A stretch of DNA of 64,000 nt, taken from positions 69,683 to 133,682 of the forward strand of contig CAZPXS010000002.1 of assembly GCA_964590075.1 (NCBI GenBank), read 5' to 3'. The stretch comes from JAGDVO01 sp964590075 [NCBI: uncultured Aquificales bacterium]. Lineage in GTDB: Bacteria > Thermosulfidibacterota > Thermosulfidibacteria > Thermosulfidibacterales. The notes below the pieces were generated by a model that worked only from the letters and a program-made list of their open reading frames with translations, had not been told where the DNA came from and made no database searches. The stretch's first letter is position 1. Each line of letters opens with the position of its first letter. Shown here piece by piece: positions 1-8,675 of this stretch. The translations under genes were made by a program, and so were the position numbers.

Positions 1-369
1 GATATAGCTTGTCAGAGTGATCTGGTGGATCATATTGGTAGTATTTTAAAGGATGGTTTTAGATTGGTTGGATTTGAAGTTGCGTCTATTGCGATTACAA
101 AACCTCGCGCTCTTATTGTTGAGACAGGTAGTCTACTATACTCCTTCGATGACGAAGAGGATTTCAAGCTCATAAGTTTACCCTATATCCATGTTAATAT
201 TCTCGATGGTGTACCTATATTCGAGACTCTTGAATCTGCAGTAAAGGAAAATCCAGGTAGATACATATCCATAGTCACAGGTCCCAGTAAAACTGGAGAT
301 ATTGAACTTATTCATGTTTTTGGTGTACATGGACCTGGAAGACTTGTTGGGGTGGCCTCTATAAAATGA
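1..369 (+). CDS. LUD-domain protein, LutC-like (3' part only)
   Basis: C-terminal part of a LUD (lactate utilisation) domain protein of the LutC/YkgG family; the reading frame is open to the window edge, so the true start lies outside. An internal GTG at 25 is unlikely to be the start. The diagnostic end of the family is visible: GPSKTGDIE followed by GVHGPGRL. LutC works with LutA and LutB in oxidation of L-lactate to pyruvate, with no catalytic centre of its own known. Its TGA overlaps the ATG of the next gene (ATGA), and that gene encodes a LutB-LutA fusion, so the pair is one transcription unit. Family assignment is firm; the lactate substrate is inferred. Confidence 0.85.
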   Translation, partial: DIACQSDLVDHIGSILKDGFRLVGFEVASIAITKPRALIVETGSLLYSFDDEEDFKLISLPYIHVNILDGVPIFETLESAVKENPGRYISIVTGPSKTGDIELIHVFGVHGPGRLVGVASIK

Positions 370-2339
370 GGATAAAACCAGAACTTAAGAAGGAAATAGG
401 GGAGTTACTAGGCAATAAGAATCTGAGGATAGCCTTATCACGAGTTATATCAAGATACAGAGAAACCAGAGAAAAGGCACTATCCAATCTCGGTGATTTC
501 AAGGAGATAAGAAAAAGACTTATGGATATTAAAGATTCAGCTATCGAATCTATGGATCTACTATGGGAAAGGGTGGGGGAGAGGTTAAGTGAAAATAAGG
601 CTATCTTTCTTGAATTAAAGGATGAGCGGGAGGCAAGAGATAAGATACTCGAGATACTTAAAGAAGCCAGGGTAGATCTACTTATAAAAGGTAAATCCAT
701 AACGAGCGAAGAGATAGGAATAAATGGCCTTTTAGAAAAGAATGGTATCAAGGTTATAGAGACGGATCTCGGAGAGAGGATACTACAGTTATTCGGTGAT
801 AAGCCTTCCCACCTTATAGTACCTGCCATACATAGAACTAAGGAGGAGATAGCCGAGCTCTTTTCCAGGTATTATAAAGAGGAGATTCCGCCTGATCCGT
901 ATATAATAACAAAAAGGGTAAGATCGGAATTTAGGAAGTATTTTTTAAATGCTAAGGCTGGTTTGACAGGTATAAATGTTGTATCCGCTGACCCCACTTA
1001 CTTTTATCTGATGACAAATGAGGGTAACGGAAGGTTGGTTGCTACCATGCCCGATTTATACATAACGCTTGTAGGACTGGAAAAGGTGGTAGGTAGTCTT
1101 GGTGATGCTATGTTTATACTCCGGGTTTTACCAAGAAGTGCTGTTGGTTTAAACTTTTCAAGTTACGTATCCATGTTTTCGGCCCCCTTCGATTGGAACG
1201 GAAGAAGGAGATGGTATGTGCTTGTCCTTGATAACGGTAGAAAAAGGGCAAGGGAGGATAGATATCTAAGGCATGGACTTAGATGTATAAGGTGCGGTGC
1301 GTGTATGATGGTGTGCCCCGTTTACAGGGTTTTGAGTGGGCAGGGTTTCTCAAAGATATACATGGGAGGTATAGGTGTCATATGGACGGCCATAAATAGG
1401 GGGTTGGATGAGGCCCTTGAACTTGCCGAACTCTGTACGAGTTGTGGTAGCTGTAGCGAGGTTTGCCCGGCAGGTATTCCAATTAGCGATGTGATAGAGG
1501 ATCTAAGATCAAGGAAAGAGCCCGACAATCTCCTTGAAAGATATGCTCCTATCGTAATAGGTGAGAGAAAAAAGTATGGCGGTGTTATGGAATCCGTAAG
1601 GACAGTAAAGTTTGGGATTAGTGAGCCCTTTCTCAGTTTTGCCTATAGAAAGGGTTTACTGGATAAGGATGCGGATACCGCATTTTATGGCGGATGCTTA
1701 GTAGAGGAGTTTTTTACAAGGGAGGCTATGGATACTGTAGATTTGCTGGAAGATCTTGGTGTTGATCTTGGGGTTGTAGGCGGTATCTGTTGTGGCTTAC
1801 CTTTGAAAGTTTACGGGAAAAAGGGTGATTATATAAGAAACGGACTTATACTGAAGGAGAAATTGGAGAAATATAAAACCGTAATTACCATATGTGACTC
1901 ATGCTATTCCACACTATATGAGATTGGGTTTAGAAATGTTACTAGTCTATACGAGTATCTTTCAGGTATCAATACCATCTTCTACGCTTATGAACCTTAT
2001 AGGGTAGTTTTACATATACCTTGCCACACAAGAATTGTCGGTAAGGACAGAGATTTCGTAAAGTTTATGGAATCTATAATGAATGTTGAACTTATAAGGA
2101 GTGAGTATGAGAGTGTGTGTTGTGGTGGTGCTGGGTTATACAGATTCAAGTTCCCTACGATATCCCATGAGATATTCCGATTGAGAGAGGAATTTATAAG
2201 AGATGTTAAGCCTGATTTTATAATAACAACTTGCCCGAGTTGCATATTACAATTTAAAGAAGAGGTAAAAAGATTAAAGTTAAATGTAGATATTGTGCAT
2301 CTTGCTACTTTTCTAAAGAACTTTACCCGTTATCAGTGA
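366..2339 (+). CDS. LutB-LutA fusion, iron-sulfur lactate oxidation protein
   Basis: A 657-residue protein that joins two usually separate subunits. Residues about 1-290 are a LUD domain as in LutB; two ferredoxin-type clusters follow (CIRCGACMMVCPV near residue 305 and CTSCGSCSEVCPAGIP near 355). Residues about 420-657 carry the two CCG (cysteine-rich) half-domains of LutA, seen as the GICCG motif near 472 and VCCGGAG near 584, each followed by a later Cys (CDSC, CPSC). Such CCG domains bind a non-cubane iron-sulfur cluster in the heterodisulfide reductase and LutA/GlcF families. With the upstream LutC end this makes a complete LutABC-type flavin-independent lactate (or other 2-hydroxyacid) dehydrogenase. 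The end overlaps the convergent arsR by 17 bp. Confidence 0.85.
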   Translation: MRIKPELKKEIGELLGNKNLRIALSRVISRYRETREKALSNLGDFKEIRKRLMDIKDSAIESMDLLWERVGERLSENKAIFLELKDEREARDKILEILKEARVDLLIKGKSITSEEIGINGLLEKNGIKVIETDLGERILQLFGDKPSHLIVPAIHRTKEEIAELFSRYYKEEIPPDPYIITKRVRSEFRKYFLNAKAGLTGINVVSADPTYFYLMTNEGNGRLVATMPDLYITLVGLEKVVGSLGDAMFILRVLPRSAVGLNFSSYVSMFSAPFDWNGRRRWYVLVLDNGRKRAREDRYLRHGLRCIRCGACMMVCPVYRVLSGQGFSKIYMGGIGVIWTAINRGLDEALELAELCTSCGSCSEVCPAGIPISDVIEDLRSRKEPDNLLERYAPIVIGERKKYGGVMESVRTVKFGISEPFLSFAYRKGLLDKDADTAFYGGCLVEEFFTREAMDTVDLLEDLGVDLGVVGGICCGLPLKVYGKKGDYIRNGLILKEKLEKYKTVITICDSCYSTLYEIGFRNVTSLYEYLSGINTIFYAYEPYRVVLHIPCHTRIVGKDRDFVKFMESIMNVELIRSEYESVCCGGAGLYRFKFPTISHEIFRLREEFIRDVKPDFIITTCPSCILQFKEEVKRLKLNVDIVHLATFLKNFTRYQ

Positions 2340-2610
2340 TTATTTTTAGTATCTCTTTAACCTTTTGGTCTGTGATTTCGTAGCAGTTCAACATTCCCTT
2401 CTTTTTATACTTTATTATATTTGCGTTTTTCAGTGTAGATAGGTGTTGGGATATATTGGATTGAGTGGTTTCGAGTATATCGCACATAGACTTTACGCAG
2501 ATTTCCCCCTTTTCAAGTAATGTTAGAAGTATCTTTAACCTGAGAGGATGGGAAAGTGCTTTAAAAAATTCCGACCATCTTTCAAGCTTCTCTTCGTCTA
2601 TTTTATTCAT
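2323..2610 (-). CDS. ArsR-family transcriptional regulator
   Basis: A 95-residue winged-helix repressor. The ArsR fold is clear from FFKALSHPLRLKILLTLL at the N-terminus and the recognition helix TTQSNISQHLSTLKNANII. Two cysteines (ICVKSMC) sit where classical metal sensors carry the ELCVCDL motif, but the spacing is wider, so metal sensing is not proven. It is the last gene of thrC-metH-pyrF-arsR and overlaps pyrF by 4 bp. ArsR regulators next to methionine-cycle genes include SahR, which senses S-adenosylhomocysteine; the position suggests something similar here, but that is inference. Confidence 0.85.
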   Translation of the reverse strand: MNKIDEEKLERWSEFFKALSHPLRLKILLTLLEKGEICVKSMCDILETTQSNISQHLSTLKNANIIKYKKKGMLNCYEITDQKVKEILKIITDNG

Positions 2611-3293
2611 ATAAGCTTTACCTCCTCTAAGACTCTCTTTATTTTACCAATTTTATCTCTTTCTTCAAGTATACTTCTTCCCATTACGATAAAATTTGCC
2701 CCTTGATTTATAGCTTCCCGCGGAGTCATCACTCTCTTCTGATCCTGTAAACTATCCTCCTTCATTCTTATTCCAGGGGTTACTATTACTGTATTTTTTG
2801 ATAACTCCCTTATTAACTTTATCTCCATTGGTGAACACACTATCCCATCTATATTTTCCTCTATGCCTATTTTTGCAAGATTCCTTACGAGATCTAGTAC
2901 ACTACCTTTTATTCCCATATCCTTTATATCGTCGTCGGTTATGGAGGTTAAAACGGTAACCCCAAGTAGCTTAGTTTCGGTACCTTTTGCCACCCTTACC
3001 GCTTCTCTTATCATGTTTCTTCCACCTGAAAGATGTAAAGTCACAAAATCAACCCTTAGCTCAATTATAGATTTTAGAGCCAATCTAACTGTATTTGGTA
3101 TATCGTGTAATTTTAGATCGAGAAAAACACTTTTGCCCCTTGATTTTATCTCATCTATTATCCTTCTCCCGTACTTTATAAATAGAACTGGACCTACCTT
3201 GAAAATGTCTATATACTGATGAAGCTCATCCACATAGGATAAAGCTTCCTTTATATCTTCAACGTCAAGAGCTAGTATTATCGGACTTTGCAT
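2607..3293 (-). CDS. pyrF: orotidine 5'-phosphate decarboxylase
   Basis: Decarboxylates OMP to UMP, the last step of de novo pyrimidine synthesis. The TIM-barrel signature is present: LALDVED at the N-terminus, the catalytic DLKLHDIPNTV loop, VTPGIR and the phosphate-binding GANFIVMGRSI near the end; length about 228 residues is normal. I place the start at the ATG at 3293, directly before QSPIILALD; an ATG 18 bp further up adds MSGWRR, which does not look like the family. Either start lies inside the 3' end of metH, so translation is probably coupled. Confidence 0.93.
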   Translation of the reverse strand: MQSPIILALDVEDIKEALSYVDELHQYIDIFKVGPVLFIKYGRRIIDEIKSRGKSVFLDLKLHDIPNTVRLALKSIIELRVDFVTLHLSGGRNMIREAVRVAKGTETKLLGVTVLTSITDDDIKDMGIKGSVLDLVRNLAKIGIEENIDGIVCSPMEIKLIRELSKNTVIVTPGIRMKEDSLQDQKRVMTPREAINQGANFIVMGRSILEERDKIGKIKRVLEEVKLI

Positions 3294-5682
3294 TCTTCGC
3301 CACCCACTCATCTAGTATTTTAACCGCGCTTAGGGCATCCTTGGCGTATGCATCTGCTCCTATCTCCCTTGCAAACTCCTCAGTCACTACCGCACCACCA
3401 ATTATGGTGAAGGTCTTGATGCCTTCCTCTTTCAACTTCTTTATCACATTTCTCATTTCCTGCATAGTGGTAGTCATCAAGGCGCTTAATCCTACCGCAA
3501 GGGGTTTTATCCTCTTTGCCTCCTCAACTATCCTCTTCGTAGGCACATTCTTCCCGAGATCTATAACTTCATAACCGTTGTTTTCAAGTAGCATTCCAAC
3601 TATATTTTTGCCGATATCGTGTATATCTCCCTCTACCGTCGCAAGTATTATTTTTCCTTTTGTTTCTCTTTCTCTACCTTTCATATTTTCCTTGATTACC
3701 TGAAATGCGGATTGCATAGCCCTTGCGGAAGACACTAACTGGGGTAGAAAGTATATCCCCTTTTCGTATCTTTTCCCAACTTCCTCCATCGCTGGGATAA
3801 GATAGTTGTTTATTATATCTATTGGCTCTCTCTCTTTTATAAGAATCTCTGTGAGTTCCTTCGCCTTAATCTCATCCCCTTCAATAACGGATAATTTCAG
3901 TTCCTCTTCCTTTGTTAGCTCTTTGACCTTTAACTCCGATTGGTTCTTTTTTGAATCCATTGTCCCATACTTAGATATATATATTTTTCCGTTTTCATCC
4001 CTACCCGCAAGTAGACTACTTGCATGAAATACTTCCATAAGTTCTGGAATTTCTGGGTTTACTATAGCACAGTCTAACCCGCTGATTATACTCGCCGATA
4101 GAAAACTCATGTTTATAGCTCTTCTGTTTGGTAGACCGTAGGATACGTTACTTACTCCCATTATAGTTAGGAATCCCTCTTTCTTTGCTAACCTTAAAGT
4201 TTCGAGGGTTGTGATTGGGCCTTTTGCATCGGCTGCCACAGTTGTAACGATACAGTCAAATAGCATGTCGTATATTCCCATATTAAACCCTTCGAGTTCC
4301 CTTAGGAATCTTTTCCCCAGATTAACCCTTTCTACGGCGTTATCCGGTATCCCTCTCTCATCCATGGGTAGAAGGAGAATGGCGCTACCGAACTTCTTTG
4401 CAAGGGGCAGTATTCTTTCCATCTTTTTTTCTTCAAGGGTCGTCGAGTTTATTATCGCCCTACCATCTATGACCTCGAGGGTCCTCTCTATAGCCTCGAT
4501 ATTTGATGAGTCAACCATTATAGGTAGCCCCGTTGCCATCTGCACGCTTACAGCTATAAAGGGTAGCAACTCCACCTCATCTATTCCCGGGGCTCCAACA
4601 TTAACATCCAATATATCAGCTCCCTTTTCCTTCTGGGATAACCCGGCCTTTATAGCCCAGCTTGCCCTTTTATTTTTAAGATCCTCCGCAAAGTCCTTTT
4701 TGCCCGTTGGATTTATCCTTTCTCCAACTATAACTGGGTATTGGTTTTTACCTATCAAAACTATCCTATCCCTACCAGATACTGTCATAACTTCTCTTTG
4801 CGGCACTTTGACAGGTTTTTGTTCTTTATATCTATCTGCCAGTAGCTTTATATGTTCCGGGGTGGTACCGCAACAACCGCCTATTATCCATGCACCGAGG
4901 GAAATGAATTCATCCATATAGGATAGGAATTCTTCAGGCCCCATTGGGAATACTGTTTTTCCGTTTATGAGCTTTGGTAGACCTGCATTTGGCATAAATA
5001 CCAGTGGTTTTGATGTGAAAGAACTTATTCTTCTTGCTATGTTTATCAGTAGATCGGGACCAAAGGAGCAGTTTGATCCTATAGCCAATACGTCCATTTT
5101 GGAAAGGGCGATACTAACCGCCTCCGGTGTCGATCCAAGTAAAGTTCTCTCGTCCTCCTGGAAGGTCATCATACAAACAGCTGGTATATCGTTCTCGTTT
5201 GCTGCAATGATAGCAGCCTTTGCTTCTCTTAGGTCACTCATAGTTTCTATAAATACAAGATCAGCGCCACCATCCTTTAAAGCCTTTATCTGTTCCCTGA
5301 AGGCATCTAGAGCCTCTCTAAATTGAAGATCTCCACTTGGCCACAGTAGCTTTCCAAGTGGACCCACACTACCTGCAACAAGAGCCCTCCCGCTTGAAGC
5401 TTCTCGGGCTATTTTAGCTCCGAGATAGGCGAGTTCATAGGCCCTATCCTGTAGATCGTAATTTGAGAGCTTTACTCTGTTTGCCCCGAATGTGTTAGTT
5501 TCTATTATATCTGCTCCTGCCTCTATATAGGCCTCGTGGATCTCCCTGATCAGGGATGGATCTTCTTTGTTTAGAATCTCCGGTGCTCCTCTAAAATCGG
5601 GCTTTTTAGCCTGAATCATGGTACCCATGGCACCATCTACTATGAGTATTCTTTTACCAAAATCGTTGATACTTATACCCAT
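3265..5682 (-). CDS. metH: cobalamin-dependent methionine synthase, short form
   Basis: Transfers a methyl group from methyltetrahydrofolate through cobalamin to homocysteine. Domain order: homocysteine-binding barrel (about 1-290, with zinc Cys in SNCSFG and GGCCGTTPEH), pterin-binding barrel (about 315-565), four-helix cap and B12-binding Rossmann domain (about 600-800, with DIHDIGKN near 686 giving the axial His). At 805 residues it lacks the roughly 350-residue AdoMet reactivation domain of the E. coli enzyme, so oxidised cob(II)alamin needs an outside reductant/activator. It follows thrC after 5 bp and has a GGTAGGTGAT-type ribosome site. A partner candidate is the RACE-like protein at 56952-58325. 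Confidence 0.93.
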   Translation of the reverse strand: MGISINDFGKRILIVDGAMGTMIQAKKPDFRGAPEILNKEDPSLIREIHEAYIEAGADIIETNTFGANRVKLSNYDLQDRAYELAYLGAKIAREASSGRALVAGSVGPLGKLLWPSGDLQFREALDAFREQIKALKDGGADLVFIETMSDLREAKAAIIAANENDIPAVCMMTFQEDERTLLGSTPEAVSIALSKMDVLAIGSNCSFGPDLLINIARRISSFTSKPLVFMPNAGLPKLINGKTVFPMGPEEFLSYMDEFISLGAWIIGGCCGTTPEHIKLLADRYKEQKPVKVPQREVMTVSGRDRIVLIGKNQYPVIVGERINPTGKKDFAEDLKNKRASWAIKAGLSQKEKGADILDVNVGAPGIDEVELLPFIAVSVQMATGLPIMVDSSNIEAIERTLEVIDGRAIINSTTLEEKKMERILPLAKKFGSAILLLPMDERGIPDNAVERVNLGKRFLRELEGFNMGIYDMLFDCIVTTVAADAKGPITTLETLRLAKKEGFLTIMGVSNVSYGLPNRRAINMSFLSASIISGLDCAIVNPEIPELMEVFHASSLLAGRDENGKIYISKYGTMDSKKNQSELKVKELTKEEELKLSVIEGDEIKAKELTEILIKEREPIDIINNYLIPAMEEVGKRYEKGIYFLPQLVSSARAMQSAFQVIKENMKGRERETKGKIILATVEGDIHDIGKNIVGMLLENNGYEVIDLGKNVPTKRIVEEAKRIKPLAVGLSALMTTTMQEMRNVIKKLKEEGIKTFTIIGGAVVTEEFAREIGADAYAKDALSAVKILDEWVAKNAKSDNTSS

Positions 5683-5687
5683 ATCAC

Positions 5688-7070
5688 CTACCTTAAAGCA
5701 TGTTTTAAAATAAAATCTTTAACCATATCTATATCCGCCTTTAGCTCGTATTTTCTCTGTTTTTTGTTCTCCAACTTCCTTATCTCCTCCGGCATTTCAA
5801 ATTTGCCTATGACTTCTTCGATGACTTCCGGAAACTTCGCCGGATGGGCTGTCGCTATACTTATGTAGTTGTAGTTATCTTTAAGGATTTCTTTATACTC
5901 CATAAGTACCTTTATTCCCACTGCGGTATGGGGATCAACTATGTAGTTATATTCATCATAGATTTTTCTTATAGTCCTTTTCGTTTCATTCTGATCGGCC
6001 CTTCCACTTAGAAAATCCTCACTTGCCCTTTTAATTATCTCTTTATCGAAAACTAATTTTTTGTTCTTTGAGAAATTTTCCATTAGTTCCTTTGTTTTTT
6101 GGGAATCGTTGTTGAATAGGTGGTAAAGGTATCTTTCAAAGTTGCTTGCTATCTGTATATCCATCGCAGGACTTATGGTTGGGATTACCTCTCTTATACT
6201 ATAGTCTCCTTGGCTAAAGAACCTATGGAGAATATCGTTTTCGTTTGTTGCAACTATAAGTCTTTCTATCAAACCTGTGATCTTTTTAGCATAAAAGCCT
6301 GCAAGTACGTTTCCGAAATTACCCGTGGGAACACAGAAGATACTCTTTCTATCGGATTTTAAACTCGCCCATATGTAGTATACGGTTTGGGCGAGGATTC
6401 TTGCCCAGTTGATGGAGTTAACCGCTGTTAGCTCGATTTTTCTTCTTACCTCCTCATCCATGAAAATTCTCTTTACCAGGCTCTGACAATCGTCAAAGGT
6501 GCCATCTATAGCGAGACAGTAGACGTTTTCATCTTCAACAGTAGTCATCTGTAACTCCTGTATTCTACTTATCCTGTTATTCGGATAGAGTATGAATATA
6601 TTTATATTTTCCTTACCCTTTACGCTATATATGGCTGCACTACCTGTGTCACCGCTTGTTGCTCCTACTATGTTGATTTTCTCATTATTCTTCTTCAGGA
6701 GGTATTCGAGGAGGTTGCCGAGGAACTGTAGTGGATAATCCTTAAAGCTAAGAGTTGGGCCATAGAATAGTTCCATTACGCTGAAATCTCCTAAGTTTAC
6801 GACTGGGGCTATATCCTTATGGGAGAAGTTTACATAGGATTCTTCTATCAAATCATCTATATCTTTTTGAGGTAGATCGGATACAAATAGCCTTATGACT
6901 TCCTTTGCAAGTTCTATGTAGGAGAGTTTCCTCCAGCTTTTAATTGTCTCTCCGTCAACTACAGGGATTTGGATGGGTACGAAAAGCCCGCCATCCGGTG
7001 CCAAACCTGTTAAAACGACCTCTTCAAAACTATACTTTTTACTATTGTTCCTTGTACTCACATATTCCAA
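5688..7070 (-). CDS. thrC: threonine synthase
   Basis: PLP enzyme converting O-phospho-L-homoserine to threonine. The lysine signature GPTLSFKDYPLQFLG and the glycine-rich phosphate loop GATSGDTGSAA are visible, as is the N-terminal YVSTRN pattern of the family with ca. 460 residues (long bacterial type). The start is probably the TTG at 7070, six bases after GGGAGG; a TTG at 7076 directly abuts that site and would be too close. Sharing an operon with metH groups two branches that leave phosphohomoserine/homocysteine in the aspartate family. Confidence 0.93.
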   Translation of the reverse strand: MEYVSTRNNSKKYSFEEVVLTGLAPDGGLFVPIQIPVVDGETIKSWRKLSYIELAKEVIRLFVSDLPQKDIDDLIEESYVNFSHKDIAPVVNLGDFSVMELFYGPTLSFKDYPLQFLGNLLEYLLKKNNEKINIVGATSGDTGSAAIYSVKGKENINIFILYPNNRISRIQELQMTTVEDENVYCLAIDGTFDDCQSLVKRIFMDEEVRRKIELTAVNSINWARILAQTVYYIWASLKSDRKSIFCVPTGNFGNVLAGFYAKKITGLIERLIVATNENDILHRFFSQGDYSIREVIPTISPAMDIQIASNFERYLYHLFNNDSQKTKELMENFSKNKKLVFDKEIIKRASEDFLSGRADQNETKRTIRKIYDEYNYIVDPHTAVGIKVLMEYKEILKDNYNYISIATAHPAKFPEVIEEVIGKFEMPEEIRKLENKKQRKYELKADIDMVKDFILKHALR

Positions 7071-7094
7071 ACTCAACCTCCCATTGATTTTTTA

Positions 7095-7123
7095 TTGATT
7101 TTATAAAACACTTAAAGTATATA
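7095..7123 (+). promoter_or_regulatory. candidate sigma-70-type promoter for the GGDEF genes
   Basis: TTGATT at 7095-7100 and TATATA at 7118-7123 are separated by 17 bp, about 30 bp before the ATG of the first GGDEF gene. The region is AT-rich, so a chance match is possible. Confidence 0.4.
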
Positions 7124-7154
7124 TTATTTATCAAGGTGCTATGGTTATTTTACC

Positions 7155-8675
7155 ATGTATTTAAATTTGGGCTCCATACAAGACCCTATATGGATTCTTG
7201 ACGAGAATTTCAAGATCAAGGAAAGGAATTTTACTGCTAGGAGTTTTGAGATAAACGGACGTGGAGATATCTTTTTTGATGTTATTTCTCTTGATGATAC
7301 CTGTAGATCCGCTCTTAGGGAGTTTTTTGAGAAGAGATTTGACTCAAAGGGGCCTACCTTTTTTGTTAAACCTGTAAGATTAAACCTCCCGTGGATAAAG
7401 GATGGCATAACAACTCTTCAGGGATTTTCCGTAAGTACGAAGGATGGGTTAAGGTATATTGTGATACTTAGAACTTACACTGTGGATGAATACTTGAGAG
7501 AGATTGTGGTGGCTAATTTAAAGGATTTTAGGGTGGAGTTTGTTAGATGTGTCGTTTTTGATAGATGCTTTAACGTACTTTTGAAGGAAGGGGTTGATGA
7601 TGGTCTTATTGGATTGATAAAGGCTAAATTGCTAAATTTTATGGATAAGTTGGAGGAGAGCGGTGTTAGTACTTATATGGAGATTGAGGATAGGTACTAT
7701 AATCTAAGAATTTATCCCATATGTCTTGATTGTAAATTTGGTAATTTGAAGAGGCTACTAGGTTATATGGTTATTGTTTACGATGAAACGGAAAAGATGA
7801 AAATTTTATCGAAACTTAGATTTGATGAGAAGATAATAGAGGATATTTTGAAACTTTCGAACTTCATTTTTATACTCGCGAAGAATAACAGGATAGAAAG
7901 GGTTAATAGTAATGTCATTGAGATTACAGGGTATTCTGAGGATGAACTAAAATCGATGGCCCCTTGGGATATAATTTCTCCCTTCGACAGGGGAAAAGTG
8001 GTTGTTGATATTCTTGCAGGTATGGAGGGGGGGTTAGAGTCTTCTAAGACCTATGAGGTTAGATTGAAGAGTAAAGAAGGGAATGTGTGGGTTTCTTTGA
8101 CTATAGAATCTATCAAGTACGGTGATGAATACTACTGCTTGCTATTTGGTTATTCGATAGAGGATTATAAGAGGTTGGAGGAAGAGTTAAGAAAGCTATC
8201 TACAGTGGATGAGTTAACTGGCGTTTATAATAGAAGGGCTATGAATGAATTTTTGGATCTCTTTTTGAGACAATGCGAGCGTTATGGTGACCCATTATCT
8301 ATCATGATCCTGGATTTGGATAATTTTAAGGATGTAAATGACCGGTACGGACATGTATTTGGTGACAAGGTTCTTGAAGAGTTTGCGAAGAAAATTTGTT
8401 CCTGTGTCAGAGACTCTGATATCGTGGCTAGATACGGTGGTGATGAGTTCGTGGTTGTAATGCCAAAGACCGATTTACGTTCCGCAAGGTTAGTTGCGGA
8501 AAGACTTCTTAGAGAGATTATGGAAACTATATTTCTTGACTTGGTTAGTATTTCTTGTAGTATAGGTCTTACCGAGTACAGAAAGGGTGACACGATTGAA
8601 AGTATCATAAAAAGGGCTGATGAAGCCCTATATGAGGCTAAGGTTACAGGAAAAAGGAGGATATCTGCAAGGTGA
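7155..8675 (+). CDS. PAS-GGDEF diguanylate cyclase
   Basis: Makes cyclic di-GMP from two GTP. The C-terminal GGDEF domain (about 340-506) begins at DELTGVYNRRAM and has the intact active site RYGGDEF plus the RxxD inhibitory site (RDSD) five residues before it, so product feedback is expected. Residues about 225-340 form a PAS domain (ITGYSEDELKSMAPWDIISP); the N-terminal 220 residues look like one or two further diverged PAS-like sensors. No membrane segment is evident, so it is probably cytosolic. Its stop overlaps the start of a second cyclase gene. Confidence 0.9.
   Translation: MYLNLGSIQDPIWILDENFKIKERNFTARSFEINGRGDIFFDVISLDDTCRSALREFFEKRFDSKGPTFFVKPVRLNLPWIKDGITTLQGFSVSTKDGLRYIVILRTYTVDEYLREIVVANLKDFRVEFVRCVVFDRCFNVLLKEGVDDGLIGLIKAKLLNFMDKLEESGVSTYMEIEDRYYNLRIYPICLDCKFGNLKRLLGYMVIVYDETEKMKILSKLRFDEKIIEDILKLSNFIFILAKNNRIERVNSNVIEITGYSEDELKSMAPWDIISPFDRGKVVVDILAGMEGGLESSKTYEVRLKSKEGNVWVSLTIESIKYGDEYYCLLFGYSIEDYKRLEEELRKLSTVDELTGVYNRRAMNEFLDLFLRQCERYGDPLSIMILDLDNFKDVNDRYGHVFGDKVLEEFAKKICSCVRDSDIVARYGGDEFVVVMPKTDLRSARLVAERLLREIMETIFLDLVSISCSIGLTEYRKGDTIESIIKRADEALYEAKVTGKRRISAR

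Noticed and set aside
359-829. Ser/Leu-rich antisense frame in the lut fusion gene
   Set aside because: Shadow of the coding strand; low-complexity, no motif.
4211-4921. Long plus-strand open frame opposite metH
   Set aside because: 236 codons, but it lies fully antisense to a firmly identified gene, has composition of a shadow frame and no ribosome site.
7077-7154. SAM or cobalamin riboswitch upstream of thrC-metH
   Set aside because: The 78-bp divergent region is AT-rich and has no conserved riboswitch helices that I can draw.
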